A stretch of DNA of 64,000 nt from Jejuia sp040720935 (GCF_040720935.1 NZ_JBFDAE010000002.1:62001-126000), one strand, 5' to 3'; shown: positions 1 to 8,809, counted from the first letter of the stretch. Notes: generated by a model from the sequence alone, not told the origin. Made by a program: numbers and translations.

Positions 1-872
1 AAGTCTGGAAAAATAACCTGAAGTTCTTGCATTCTATTTTCGCAATGTGCCTTGAATTCATTAATAATTTTAGATAGATCATCGTTGGGAATTACTCTTG
101 CGTCCCATTTAAAATAGGTTTTGTCCGCTATAACATTTGGGGCAATGCCGCCACGTACTATTCCTGTATGTAATGAGGTGTGTGGTGGTCTAAAATTAGG
201 ATTTTTATTACCAGATGCTTCAATGGTTTTCATCTTATCTTCTAACCATAAAATAAGTCGTGCCGCTTCATGAATCGCACTTACTTCTTTAAGAATCCCG
301 CTGCTATGTCCCGCCGATCCATTTACTTTTGTGGTGTATAAACAAATACCTTTATGCCCAATTATGGGTTGTCCTAATGAAGGTTCACCAATAATTGCAT
401 ACTTGGGTGTTTCTGGGTAATGTTGTAATACATGTTGAATGAGTTCCGGAGCAGACAAACAGCCTATTTCTTCATCATAGGAAAATGCAAAATAGAGGGG
501 TTTTTTTAAATCTGCTTTTACAAATTGAGGAAGAAGATTTAAACAACAGGCTATAAACCCTTTCATATCGCAAGCACCTCGACCGTAAAGATTCCCATCG
601 CCTTTATCCGTTAAAGTAAATGGGTTTGTGTCCCAATCTTGTCCTTTTACAGGGACCACATCTGTATGTCCAGATAATATCATGCCGCCATCAATTGACG
701 GCCCGATACGACAATGTAAAGATGCTTTGTCTCCCGATTTATTTGGAACTAAGGTACATGCAATACCAAAGGATTCCACATATTCTTTTATCCAATGAAT
801 TATGGATAAGTTACTTTCTCCTCCAAGTACTGGGAATGAAACAAGTTTTGATAAGATAGTTTCAACTGTCAT
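1..872 (-). CDS. argE: M20 family deacetylase, ArgE-like (partial, 3' end outside window)
   Basis: Zinc-dependent M20 peptidase/deacetylase, closest by eye to acetylornithine deacetylase, which releases ornithine from an N-acylornithine in arginine synthesis in the cytosol. The frame is open from ATG at 872 to the window edge (about 290 codons). Visible motifs are GHTDVVP near residue 68 (metal-binding His and bridging Asp), GRGACDMKG near 100, and DEEIGC near 135 (catalytic Glu pair). The C-terminal metal ligand lies outside the window. Its ATG overlaps the TGA stop of miaA by four bases (ATGA), so the two are probably co-translated. Another M20 amidohydrolase specificity, such as succinyl-diaminopimelate, cannot be excluded. 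Confidence 0.8.
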   Translation of the reverse strand, partial: MTVETILSKLVSFPVLGGESNLSIIHWIKEYVESFGIACTLVPNKSGDKASLHCRIGPSIDGGMILSGHTDVVPVKGQDWDTNPFTLTDKGDGNLYGRGACDMKGFIACCLNLLPQFVKADLKKPLYFAFSYDEEIGCLSAPELIQHVLQHYPETPKYAIIGEPSLGQPIIGHKGICLYTTKVNGSAGHSSGILKEVSAIHEAARLILWLEDKMKTIEASGNKNPNFRPPHTSLHTGIVRGGIAPNVIADKTYFKWDARVIPNDDLSKIINEFKAHCENRMQELQVIFPD

Positions 873-1789
873 TTAATCTGGTTTTCTATTTGGGCAATGA
901 TATGCTTTACGTCAGTTACATAATCAAACCAAAGAGTGTCTTCATTTTTTCTAAACCAAGTGAGCTGGCGTTTGGCAAAACGTCGTGTGTTCTTTTTAAT
1001 TTCTGAAATTGCGAATTCTAAAGTCCATTCATCATTTAAATACTTAAATAGTTCTTTGTAGCCAACGGTGTTTAGTGCGTTTAAATCTTTATGTGATACC
1101 AATTGTTTAACTTCTTCTAGAAGTCCTTCTTCCAACATGATATCTACACGTTGATTGATGCGGGAGTAAATTGTTTCTCTTTCGGCAGTTAAACCAATAT
1201 GTATGGTTTTAAAAGGGCGTTTCCCTTTTTCTTTATTCAAAAAGGATGCATAGGGTTTTCCAGATCCGATGCAAATTTCTAATGCTCTAATTACACGATG
1301 GGGATTATCTATTGCAATAGTATTGTAGCTTTTTGGGTCTAATTCTTTTAGTTTGTTTTGTAGATGTTCTAATCCTTTTTCTTTTAAATCTGAATTTAAT
1401 TGGGTTCTGACGGAGGGATCTACGCTGGGAAAATTGTCTAAACCATTTGTAACCGCATCTACATATAAACCTGAACCACCAACAAGTATTACGACCTTAT
1501 TTTTTTTGTGCAAGGTTGTTAAAAGTTGGATGGCATCCCTTTCGAAAGTACCAACGTTATAATTTTCAGTAATTGATTTATGATGGATGAAATGATGCTT
1601 TGCTCCAGCAAGTTCATCTTTATTTGGAGCTGCTGTACCAATTTGCATTTCCTTAAAAAACTGTCTGGAATCTGCTGAAATTATTTCGGTATTAAAATGT
1701 TGTGCCAATTTAATGCTTAATGCGGTTTTGCCTATAGCAGTTGGGCCAACAATTGAAATGAGGTATTTATTTGGAGTTTCTATCTTAAT
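869..1789 (-). CDS. miaA: tRNA dimethylallyltransferase, probable AUU start
   Basis: MiaA transfers the dimethylallyl group to A37 of tRNAs that read UNN codons. The P-loop GPTAIGKT, the DSRQ motif and the conserved segment from VGGSGLY onward are all present, and the length (about 306 aa) is normal. No ATG, GTG or TTG lies in frame upstream of the P-loop. The frame stays open to a TAA near 1876, but the only plausible start is ATT at 1789-1787, which gives MKIETPNKYLISIVGPTA. The first conventional start, TTG at 1708, would delete the ATP-binding loop. Either an AUU start or a point change of ATG is implied. It overlaps argE downstream by four bases. Confidence 0.85.
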   Translation of the reverse strand: MKIETPNKYLISIVGPTAIGKTALSIKLAQHFNTEIISADSRQFFKEMQIGTAAPNKDELAGAKHHFIHHKSITENYNVGTFERDAIQLLTTLHKKNKVVILVGGSGLYVDAVTNGLDNFPSVDPSVRTQLNSDLKEKGLEHLQNKLKELDPKSYNTIAIDNPHRVIRALEICIGSGKPYASFLNKEKGKRPFKTIHIGLTAERETIYSRINQRVDIMLEEGLLEEVKQLVSHKDLNALNTVGYKELFKYLNDEWTLEFAISEIKKNTRRFAKRQLTWFRKNEDTLWFDYVTDVKHIIAQIENQIK

Positions 1790-2001
1790 TTTTTTTGAAG
1801 TGTAAAGGTAGTGTGAAAAATGAACTAGAGCAAAGTATGATTTAACCTTTAAAAATGACTGGTATTTGCCGATTTACCGCGTTAAGGATTGCAGAGAAAC
1901 ATATATGTTCATGAATTCATTAATAAAAAATGGAAAGGCATGAATAAAAGCCCGACCCCTTGGGGTTATGCCCAAAATATTTTATTTATTTTTAGTAGTT
2001 G

Positions 2002-2027
2002 TGTAACAAAACAAATTATAGGTCGTC
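2002..2027 (+). promoter_or_regulatory. ECF-type promoter upstream of the sigma operon
   Basis: TGTAAC at 2002-2007 and CGTC at 2024-2027 are separated by 16 bases. This is the layout of promoters read by extracytoplasmic-function sigma factors (AAC-type -35, CGTC-type -10). Transcription would start near 2034, leaving about 78 bases of leader before the sigma ATG at 2112. The leader contains a small hairpin (TGTCT-GAA-AGACA) enclosed by CCCC/GGGG. Autoregulation by the encoded sigma is inferred. Confidence 0.5.
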
Positions 2028-2111
2028 GTAATAGCAAATAGCCTAACCAAGCATTTATTTTCCCCTGAGCGGAAATGTCTGAAAGACAATGGGGGCTTAA
2101 ACCAAACCAAA

Positions 2112-2621
2112 ATGACTCAGAGTGAGTTTTTAAATATTGTAATGCCGTTTAAGGATAAAGTATTTCGTTTAGCAAAACGATTGCTGGTTTCGACGGAAGA
2201 AGCTGAGGATGCTACGCAGGAGGTGTTACTAAAATTGTGGAGAAACAAGGGGAAGATTGGCGAGTACAAGAACGTAGAGGCGTTTTCTATGACGATGACA
2301 AAGAATTTTTGTTTTGATAAGTTAAAATCGAAACAGTCACAAAATTTGAAAATTGTACATAGCAATTATGAAGAAAAAAATACGCCATTACAAAAACAAA
2401 TGGAGCTAAATGATAGCGTAAGTTGGGTTGAAAAGATTATTGAAGAATTACCAGAACAACAACGCATGATTATTCAACTTAGAGATATAGAAGAGTATGA
2501 TTTTGATGAGATTTGTAAAATGCTGGACATGAAAAATACCGCAGTAAGAGTAGCCTTATCGAGAGCTAGAAAAACAATAAGAGAACGATTAACTAATACA
2601 CATAATTATGGTATTAAATAA
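2112..2621 (+). CDS. RNA polymerase sigma factor, ECF subfamily
   Basis: A 169-residue ECF sigma factor with only regions 2 and 4. Region 2 contains DATQEVLLKLWRNK (the common D-x-x-Q-E-x-x-x-K/R-x-W core). Region 4 is the helix-turn-helix around residues 120-155, with LPEQQRMIIQLRDIE and the recognition helix NTAVRVALSRARKTIRE. It heads a four-gene operon. Its stop overlaps the next start by 14 bases, which points to translational coupling with the putative membrane partner downstream. An ECF-like promoter 85-110 bases upstream suggests that it drives its own transcription. The inducing signal cannot be read from the sequence. Confidence 0.9.
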   Translation: MTQSEFLNIVMPFKDKVFRLAKRLLVSTEEAEDATQEVLLKLWRNKGKIGEYKNVEAFSMTMTKNFCFDKLKSKQSQNLKIVHSNYEEKNTPLQKQMELNDSVSWVEKIIEELPEQQRMIIQLRDIEEYDFDEICKMLDMKNTAVRVALSRARKTIRERLTNTHNYGIK

Positions 2622-3102
2622 TATAGAAAAACTACTTGAAAAGTACGAAAACGGGGAAACAAGCCTAAAGGAAGAGCAAGCGTTAAAAAGCTATTTTTCT
2701 CAAGATAACGTGGCGCCACACTTAGAGCATTACAAACCAATGTTTACGTATTTTTTGGGAAACCAACAGGAACAATTTACTAAAGACCTTCCATTAAAAG
2801 CTAAGAAAAAATTCGATTTAAAATGGATTGCAGTCGCAGCGGTAGCGGTTATTATGTTGGGGGTTTACTTTACACCAATGATTGGAACCTCTTCTTGTGA
2901 AGAGAATATAGTTGGTACGTTTTGTGAACCGGAAGATGCGCTTAACGAAGTCACAAAATCGTTAGCCATGATTTCAAATCATTTTAATAAAGGGGTGTCA
3001 ACCGTAAATTATCTCGACGAGGTAAACAAAGGTACAGCAACGCTTAATTATTTAAATGAAGTTGAAAATGCGACGCGTATAATTTTTAAAACAAATCCGT
3101 AA
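2608..3102 (+). CDS. Single-pass membrane protein, probable anti-sigma partner
   Basis: A 164-residue protein with a cytosolic N-terminal part (about residues 1-70, beginning IEKLLEKYENGETSLKEE), one membrane helix at about 75-95 (KWIAVAAVAVIMLGVYF), and a C-terminal part outside the membrane. The N-terminal helical segment is the kind seen in Bacteroidota proteins encoded directly after ECF sigma factors. Position, topology and the 14-base overlap with the sigma gene suggest an anti-sigma role. No zinc-binding HxxxCxxC motif is present, so it is not a ZAS-type anti-sigma. The function is an inference from context. Confidence 0.6.
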   Translation: MVLNNIEKLLEKYENGETSLKEEQALKSYFSQDNVAPHLEHYKPMFTYFLGNQQEQFTKDLPLKAKKKFDLKWIAVAAVAVIMLGVYFTPMIGTSSCEENIVGTFCEPEDALNEVTKSLAMISNHFNKGVSTVNYLDEVNKGTATLNYLNEVENATRIIFKTNP

Positions 3103-3148
3103 AAAAACGAACACCATGAAAACTTTAAATACACTAAAAACAAGTAAA

Positions 3149-3712
3149 ATGAAAAATAGATTAATAGTAATAATAATGGCAATTATGATGTTGCCTTTAA
3201 CAGGAATGGCTCAGAAAAGTATTTTTGACAAATACAGCGATAGCCCAGATGTAACGTATGTAAACATTAAACCGAAAATGTTTCAGATGATTGCTAAAAT
3301 AGGCGTGAGTACAGATGATCCAGAAGCACAGGCTTATATGGATATGGTAAAAAGCATTACGAGTTTTAAAACGATTGTTACCGATAGTAAGGAAATTTCG
3401 GCAGAAATCTCTAAATGGGTAAAATCTCGTTCTGGTGGTCTGGAAGAATTAATGGAAGTGAAAGATGACGGTGCCGAAGTGAAGTTTTACGTAAAAGAAG
3501 GTAAAGATGCAGATCACGTTAAAGAGTTGCTCATTTTTGTAACTGGAATTGACAAAGTGATGGATGATAAAGTTGAAATTAACGGCAAGCAGCGTAAAAT
3601 TGAAACCGTAGTGGTATCTATGACTGGTGATATTGATTTGAATGAAATATCAAAACTAACACAAAAAATGAATATCCCCGGAGGAGATCATTTGGAGAAA
3701 AAAAAGGCGTAA
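3149..3712 (+). CDS. DUF4252 family secreted protein
   Basis: About 187 residues. The preferred start is the ATG at 3149, which gives a clean signal peptide (MKNRLIVIIMAIMMLPLTGMAQ splits after GMA). An upstream ATG at 3116 would add eleven polar residues. The mature part alternates helices and strands as in DUF4252 proteins, which are commonly encoded in pairs behind an ECF sigma factor in flavobacteria. No catalytic motif is visible. It is the third gene of the operon and is followed 28 bases later by a paralogue. It is probably periplasmic or surface exposed, and its role is unknown. Confidence 0.65.
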   Translation: MKNRLIVIIMAIMMLPLTGMAQKSIFDKYSDSPDVTYVNIKPKMFQMIAKIGVSTDDPEAQAYMDMVKSITSFKTIVTDSKEISAEISKWVKSRSGGLEELMEVKDDGAEVKFYVKEGKDADHVKELLIFVTGIDKVMDDKVEINGKQRKIETVVVSMTGDIDLNEISKLTQKMNIPGGDHLEKKKA

Positions 3713-3739
3713 ATACTATAAATCCATCAATTGACCATC

Positions 3740-4282
3740 ATGAAACGAGCAGTTAAAATCATATTCCTTACAGCATTTTTGAGTGTCATACTTAATAGCT
3801 GTAATGGTGAGCCAAGTTTACAGCGTTATTTTGTAGATAACCAGGAGCAACCAAATTTTATATCGCAAGATTTACCTATTTCAATGGTAGAGATTGATAA
3901 ATCTGATTTCTCTGAAGCCCAAACAGAGGCTTTTAATTCCGTAAGACGATTAAACTTTTTAGGATATAAGGTGAATGAAACAGATAGGGTTACTTATGAA
4001 GCAGAATTAACTAAGGTTACATCTATTTTAAGTCAAGAAAAGTACCAAGACTTAATGGAGTTTAACGATAAAGGAAAAAAAGTTTTGGTAAAGTATATAG
4101 GAGATGATGACGAAGCCGATGAGGTTGTGGTTTTTGGTAGTGCTAACGACATGGGTTTTGCCTTGGTTAGAATTTTGGGGGACGATATGAGCCCTGAAAA
4201 GATGGTAACTTTGGCAGAAGCTCTAAACAAGGCTAACGTTGATGAAAATCAAATGCAAAATATTTTGAATTTCTTTAAATAG
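3740..4282 (+). CDS. DUF4252 family lipoprotein
   Basis: A 180-residue predicted lipoprotein. Starting from the ATG at 3740, the N-terminus is hydrophobic and ends in the lipobox LNSC, so it is probably lipidated at Cys19. The body resembles the preceding protein (shared pattern of VKYI/VKFYV strands followed by an acidic loop and a DLNE/SPEKM helix), which makes the pair paralogues. It is the last gene of the sigma operon and is followed by a strong intrinsic terminator. One testable inference is that the pair are targets or sensors of the ECF system. Confidence 0.65.
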   Translation: MKRAVKIIFLTAFLSVILNSCNGEPSLQRYFVDNQEQPNFISQDLPISMVEIDKSDFSEAQTEAFNSVRRLNFLGYKVNETDRVTYEAELTKVTSILSQEKYQDLMEFNDKGKKVLVKYIGDDDEADEVVVFGSANDMGFALVRILGDDMSPEKMVTLAEALNKANVDENQMQNILNFFK

Positions 4283-4303
4283 TTGGTTAAAATGTTAATA
4301 TTG

Positions 4304-4336
4304 AAAAGGTTTCCTTGCCGGGAAACCTTTTTTGTT
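4304..4336 (+). terminator. Intrinsic terminator of the ECF operon
   Basis: Stem AAAAGGTTTCC / GGAAACCTTTT with a six-base loop, followed by a T-rich run. It lies 22 bases after the last DUF4252 stop, and may also serve the opposite strand. Confidence 0.85.
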
Positions 4337-4354
4337 TTTAAGAAGATTTAGCCT

Positions 4355-4549
4355 TTACCGTTTTTCCAATTCTTGCGTTTCTTGCTTAAATTTATAATTC
4401 GTATAAAACAAGTTTATAACAATCGCAAAAAAGATTAATGTCAAAATTGTAAGTACAATAAAATTATCCAGAACACCCAGCAATCCAAAGATGAAAATAC
4501 CACCGGCCATTAAACCAGTAAGCGCTATAGATTGTTTATTACTTAACAT
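4355..4549 (-). CDS. Small two-helix membrane protein
   Basis: 64 residues. Two hydrophobic helices (about residues 9-27 and 29-50) are followed by a charged tail (YKFKQETQELEKR). It starts nine bases after the stop of purB on the same strand, so it probably shares the purB transcript. I recognise no family; such short membrane proteins often follow housekeeping genes in flavobacteria. Confidence 0.6.
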   Translation of the reverse strand: MLSNKQSIALTGLMAGGIFIFGLLGVLDNFIVLTILTLIFFAIVINLFYTNYKFKQETQELEKR

Positions 4550-4558
4550 ATTCCTATT

Positions 4559-5902
4559 TTAAATTCCAGTATAATTAGCTGGAGTTATGTGTTTTAATTC
4601 TTCTTTAATTTCATTAGAAACCTCTAATGTATCAATAAAATTTGAAATTGAAGCTTGATTGATCTTTTCGTTGGTTCTCGTCAGGCCCTTTAAAGCTTCA
4701 TAAGGGTTAGGATATCCTTCTCTTCTCAATATAGTTTGAATAGCTTCTGCAACTACTGCCCAGTTATTTTCTAAGTCCTCAGCAAACTTCTTTTCGTTTA
4801 ATAATAATTTATTTAATCCTTTTAACGTTGATTTAAAGCCAATTAGCGTATGCGCAAAAGGAACACCTGCGTTTCGTAAAACAGTACTGTCGGTCAAATC
4901 ACGCTGTAATCTGGAAATTGGCAGTTTTGCCGAAAGATGCTCAAAAATAGCATTAGCAATGCCTAAGTTGCCCTCGGAGTTTTCAAAATCAATAGGATTT
5001 ACTTTGTGTGGCATTGCAGAACTTCCAACCTCGCCAGCTTTAATTCTTTGTTTAAAATAATCCATGGAAACATAAGTCCAAATATCTCTATCTAAATCAA
5101 TTAAAATAGTATTGATGCGCTTTAAAGTATCAAACAAAGCCGCCATATGGTCGTAATGCTCAATTTGCGTTGTTGGAAAAGAGTGGTATAGTCCCAGTTT
5201 TTCTTGAACGAATAGCTTTCCAAAGGTTCTCCAGTTAATTTCTGGATATGCCACGAAATGCGCATTAAAATTACCGGTGGCACCACCAAATTTAGCGGCA
5301 CTCGGAATGTCGTTCAATAAATTAAACTGCTCCTCTAAACGCACCACAAAAACTTCAATTTCTTTTCCCAATCGTGTTGGAGAAGCTGGTTGCCCATGTG
5401 TTCTTGCGAGCATAGGGATAGTAGCCCACTCTTTTACAAGGTCTTTTAATTTATTTAAAACTATAAAATATTCAGGCACATAAACGTCGTTCATGGCTTC
5501 CTTGATACTTAAGGGAATGGCTGTATTGTTGATGTCTTGAGACGTTAATCCAAAATGGATAAACTCTTTGAATTCTGATAAACCTAAAGCATCAAATTTT
5601 TCTTTAATGAAATATTCAACCGCTTTTACATCATGATTGGTAACACTTTCAATCTTTTTTATAGCTAGAGCATCTTCCGAGGAAAAGTCTTTATAAATAG
5701 CTTTAAGGCCATCAAAAACTGAAACGTCAACGCCTTTTAACTGCGGCAAAGGAATTTCGCAAAGCGCGATAAAATATTCTATTTCAACTAAAACACGATA
5801 TTTAATTAGTGCTTCCTCAGAAAAATAAGGTGCTAATTCGTTTACTTTACTTCTGTAGCGACCATCAATTGGAGAGATGGCGTTTAGTGGCGATAATGAC
5901 AT
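4559..5902 (-). CDS. purB: Adenylosuccinate lyase
   Basis: PurB cleaves adenylosuccinate to AMP and fumarate, and SAICAR to AICAR, in purine synthesis. The 447-residue protein shows the fumarase/aspartase superfamily signature SSAMPHKVNPIDFEN near residue 290 (mobile catalytic loop). It also has the conserved TSQDINNTA (about 120) and RTHGQPASPT (about 165) segments with the catalytic His. The length is typical of the E. coli-like form. The start at ATG 5902 is supported by the usual MSLSPLNAISPIDGRY beginning of this family. The small membrane protein gene follows directly. Confidence 0.97.
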   Translation of the reverse strand: MSLSPLNAISPIDGRYRSKVNELAPYFSEEALIKYRVLVEIEYFIALCEIPLPQLKGVDVSVFDGLKAIYKDFSSEDALAIKKIESVTNHDVKAVEYFIKEKFDALGLSEFKEFIHFGLTSQDINNTAIPLSIKEAMNDVYVPEYFIVLNKLKDLVKEWATIPMLARTHGQPASPTRLGKEIEVFVVRLEEQFNLLNDIPSAAKFGGATGNFNAHFVAYPEINWRTFGKLFVQEKLGLYHSFPTTQIEHYDHMAALFDTLKRINTILIDLDRDIWTYVSMDYFKQRIKAGEVGSSAMPHKVNPIDFENSEGNLGIANAIFEHLSAKLPISRLQRDLTDSTVLRNAGVPFAHTLIGFKSTLKGLNKLLLNEKKFAEDLENNWAVVAEAIQTILRREGYPNPYEALKGLTRTNEKINQASISNFIDTLEVSNEIKEELKHITPANYTGI

Positions 5903-6013
5903 TTTGGTTTGGTTTTAAGTCCCGAAATTAAGGATGTAAAGATAGGAAAGAAAGTTAGAAGATGGAAGGAACAAATGCGAAGTTATTAAAGCAAGTACAT
6001 GCTTTTATTTTCT

Positions 6014-6213
6014 GCCACGAATTCACGAATTATCGGTTGCTAATTTTTAAATTATTTCACTGATTATGAAAAACCTTAGGTTCTTCGTTGGTGAAATTTG
6101 AATATATTTTTAGGTTTAAATAATTGGTAATCAGTTTTTAAAATACTAAAAGTAAATTGATTAGTGATGCTATCAGTAAAAATTAAAATTTAAAAAATTA
6201 GCGAATTCGTGGC
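6014..6213. repeat. 200-bp non-coding element with inverted GCCACGAATTC ends
   Basis: The intergenic stretch 5903-6244 has no gene. It contains an element whose left end reads GCCACGAATTCACGAATTA and whose right end, reverse complemented, reads GCCACGAATTCGCTAA. The inside is AT-rich and has no reading frame. A related, shorter element with GCCACGAA/GCCACTAATGCACGAA ends lies at 18648-18759. The form suggests a dispersed miniature repeat. Confidence 0.55.
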
Positions 6214-6244
6214 TAAACCGGAAAGATATATACTCCTAACGAAG

Positions 6245-6811
6245 TTATTTTCGCTTAATTTTCTTTAAAATATGTCTCGCCCTTGCTTTAAAGGCGGCAC
6301 TTTGCGCTTGGAAATCGCGTTCTAATATTAAAACCAATTCGGGGTGCACCCAATCGTATTCTTTTCCAAGTTTAAAAAGTGTTGTCATAGAATAGGCTTT
6401 TGGAGCCACCTTTTCATCGTTAATCATGTAATCAAAACAGGTTTCGATGATGCGTTCTTTGTGTACTTCCTTTAAAACGTTTTTTATATAAATATTGGTT
6501 TTGATAGCATATGCTTCCGTTAAAAGTTCACAGATTTTGGCAACAGGACGTACTGCGGAATCCAGATGAACCTTATGTATATTCTCAGTAAAATAGTCCA
6601 AGTGTGGTACTATATATTCAATTTTTCTGCTGCACATAAACTCTAAAACCCATGCTGCTCTTGGAGATATTTTGTCATCTACCATAAAAAGAATCTCCAG
6701 CAACTTGGGGATTAATTCTGGATTTTTAATGACCAAATTAGCATAATACAAACGCTTTTCACGGGAATGATTTACATAGTTTAATTCTTTGTAAAGTTCG
6801 GCGGTAGTCAA
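6245..6811 (-). CDS. HEAT-like helical repeat protein next to purB
   Basis: 188 residues of nearly continuous paired helices with a basic C-terminus (RARHILKKIKRK). Helix pairs such as PELIPKLLEILF and ISPRAAWVLEFM look like HEAT/ARM repeats, so a protein-binding role is likely. Homologues beside purB are sometimes mislabelled adenylosuccinate lyase; nothing here resembles that enzyme. The start appears to be a TTG at 6811 (no in-frame ATG is nearby), giving MTTAELYKELN. The next genes read away from it on the other strand. Confidence 0.6.
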   Translation of the reverse strand: MTTAELYKELNYVNHSREKRLYYANLVIKNPELIPKLLEILFMVDDKISPRAAWVLEFMCSRKIEYIVPHLDYFTENIHKVHLDSAVRPVAKICELLTEAYAIKTNIYIKNVLKEVHKERIIETCFDYMINDEKVAPKAYSMTTLFKLGKEYDWVHPELVLILERDFQAQSAAFKARARHILKKIKRK

Positions 6812-6847
6812 AAGGTTTTCTTATTTTTAAACTTTAAAATTACTTTG

Positions 6848-7321
6848 ATGAAAATACTAAAAAAAATAATAGTGTTGCTTTTGATTGTACTTGTAATTGC
6901 ACAATTTTTTGGACCAGAAAAAAATAGTGGTGATTTAGCCTCTATTGAATTTTTTGAGACTGAAACAAACCCGCCCGAAGATGTACAACTCATTTTGAAA
7001 CAATCTTGTTACGATTGCCATAGTGCTATGACCAAATATCCGTGGTATAATAGTATTACACCAGTAAACTATTGGTTGGCTGGACACATTAAAGATGGTA
7101 AAAAGCATTTTAATGTTTCGAACTGGGAAGGGAATTCCGTTAAAAGAAAAGACCATAAGTTTGAAGAATTAATAGAAATGGTTGAAGATAAGAAGATGCC
7201 TTTAAACTCTTATACTTGGACACATGAAGAAGCAAAACTTACTGATGAAGAAAGGAAATCTGTTATTGATTGGGCAAAATTGGTGCGGGTGAAATATGGC
7301 TTGGAGAAAGAACCAGAATAA
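6848..7321 (+). CDS. Haem-binding domain protein with one CxxCH
   Basis: 157 residues: an N-terminal membrane anchor (about 4-20, IIVLLLIVLVIAQFF), then a periplasmic domain with the c-type haem attachment motif CYDCH near residue 58. This is the arrangement of the flavobacterial haem-binding domain family (Haem_bd). The conserved surroundings PWYNSITPVNYWLAGHIKDGKKHFN support it. The ATG at 6848 is preferred over the adjacent upstream TTG. A single-haem electron-transfer or sensory role is inferred. Confidence 0.75.
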   Translation: MKILKKIIVLLLIVLVIAQFFGPEKNSGDLASIEFFETETNPPEDVQLILKQSCYDCHSAMTKYPWYNSITPVNYWLAGHIKDGKKHFNVSNWEGNSVKRKDHKFEELIEMVEDKKMPLNSYTWTHEEAKLTDEERKSVIDWAKLVRVKYGLEKEPE

Positions 7322-7335
7322 AGCCCCATCCTATC

Positions 7336-7352
7336 CTTCCCCATAGGGGAAG
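7336..7352. repeat. GC-rich hairpin CTTCCCC-ATA-GGGGAAG
   Basis: A seven-base perfect stem with a three-base loop just after the haem-binding gene, preceded by CCCCATCC. It has the look of the dispersed CCC(T/C)TTCCCC...GGGGAAG palindromes common between flavobacterial genes. No T-run follows, so it is not a clear terminator. Confidence 0.4.
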
Positions 7353-7442
7353 CGAAAGCACAACTTAAAAGCTCAATTTATAAAAACTTAATATATCTAC
7401 TTGGAATTTTGTTCTTGATAATTTGAGATTTGGATAATTTTT

Positions 7443-8675
7443 ATGAAGAAAAATTTATTAATTATTGGTTACGTTTGGCCAGAACCTAAAAGTTCTGCTG
7501 CTGGCAGTAGAATGTTACAATTGATTGAGTTTTTTCTAAATGAAAACTATGGGATTACTTTTGCTAGTCCGTGTGCTAAAAGTGACAATGCTATTAACCT
7601 TGAAACGATTGGTGTTTCTCAAATTTCGATTGCATTAAACAATTCCAGTTTCGATGGTTTTATAAAAGAACTAAATCCGAATATCGTGTTGTTCGACCGT
7701 TTTATGATGGAAGAACAATTCGGGTGGCGCGTTGCTGAACAATGCCCGAATGCTTTAAGAATTTTGGATACTGAAGATTTACATTGTTTGAGAAAAGGCA
7801 GACATCTAGCCTTAAAAGATCAAAAACCATTTGATAACACCTATTTATTTAATGATACCGCAAAACGAGAAATCGCCAGTATTTATAGAAACGATTTAAG
7901 TTTGATAATTTCAGAAGTTGAAATGGAGATTCTTAAAAACCATTTTAAAGTACCTGATGCTTTGTTGTTTTATTTGCCTTTTATTTTAGATGAAATTTCA
8001 GAAGAAAACACGAATAAACTTCCAAAGTTTGAAGAAAGACACCATTTTATAAGTATCGGTAACTTTTTACACGAACCTAACTATGACATGGTTTTGTACT
8101 TAAAAGAAACCATTTGGCGACCCATTAGAAAACAATTACCAAAAGCAGAACTTCATGTGTATGGTGCTTATGCCTCTCAAAAAGTAAATCAGTTACACAA
8201 TGAAAAAGAAGGTTTTATTGTAAAAGGTTTTGCTGAAGATGTAAATGAAGTCATGCAACAGGCAAAAGTGTGTTTAGCACCAATTCGATTTGGAGCAGGT
8301 TTAAAAGGTAAATTATTTGATGCGATGCAAAATGGAACACCATCTGTTACTACTGAAGTTGGAGCAGAAGGTGTTTATGGAAACTTTGATGTAAATGGGT
8401 TTATTGAAAATAATCCAGAAATTTTAGCTGCAAAAGCAATTCAACTCTATCAGAATGAAACTATTTGGAAAGAAAAACAAGAGAACGGATTTTCAATTAT
8501 CAATCTACGTTTTAATAAAAAAGAACATCAAAATAGGTTTATAGAAGTTGTTGAGCAATCTATAAAACAATTAAAAGAAAACCGTCTTAATAATTTCACG
8601 GGACAAATGTTGCACCATCATCTGCTTCAAAGTACAAAGTATATGAGTAAATGGATTGAGGAGAAAAACAGATAA
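7443..8675 (+). CDS. Glycosyltransferase, GT4-like (GT-B fold)
   Basis: 410 residues. The N-terminal half begins MKKNLLIIGYVWPEPKSSAAG, the usual glycine-rich loop opening of GT-B enzymes. The C-terminal half carries the donor-sugar site: a SIGNFLHEPN segment near 200, then CLAPIRFGAGLKGKLFDAM and NGTPSVTTEVGAEG at about 278-315, in the place of the family's E-x7-E region. It probably transfers a sugar from a nucleotide donor during envelope glycan or protein glycosylation. No polysaccharide cluster surrounds it, so its acceptor is unknown. It is followed by the large lectin-like surface protein gene but is not clearly co-transcribed. Confidence 0.8.
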   Translation: MKKNLLIIGYVWPEPKSSAAGSRMLQLIEFFLNENYGITFASPCAKSDNAINLETIGVSQISIALNNSSFDGFIKELNPNIVLFDRFMMEEQFGWRVAEQCPNALRILDTEDLHCLRKGRHLALKDQKPFDNTYLFNDTAKREIASIYRNDLSLIISEVEMEILKNHFKVPDALLFYLPFILDEISEENTNKLPKFEERHHFISIGNFLHEPNYDMVLYLKETIWRPIRKQLPKAELHVYGAYASQKVNQLHNEKEGFIVKGFAEDVNEVMQQAKVCLAPIRFGAGLKGKLFDAMQNGTPSVTTEVGAEGVYGNFDVNGFIENNPEILAAKAIQLYQNETIWKEKQENGFSIINLRFNKKEHQNRFIEVVEQSIKQLKENRLNNFTGQMLHHHLLQSTKYMSKWIEEKNR

Positions 8676-8809
8676 ATTCCGACGTTAATAAAAATATATG
8701 TTCGTTTAACTAACAATTACGGTATCATGGCTAAATCCTTCTTTTTATTAATATATTATTGATAAATTTATAAGTCGTAATCTTAACCCAATTCACTTTG
8801 AATTTCATA

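Noticed and set aside
1353..1562. Open frames antisense to miaA and to many other genes
   Set aside because: They overlap well-supported genes, lack conserved motifs or signal peptides and have the amino acid mix of reversed coding DNA.
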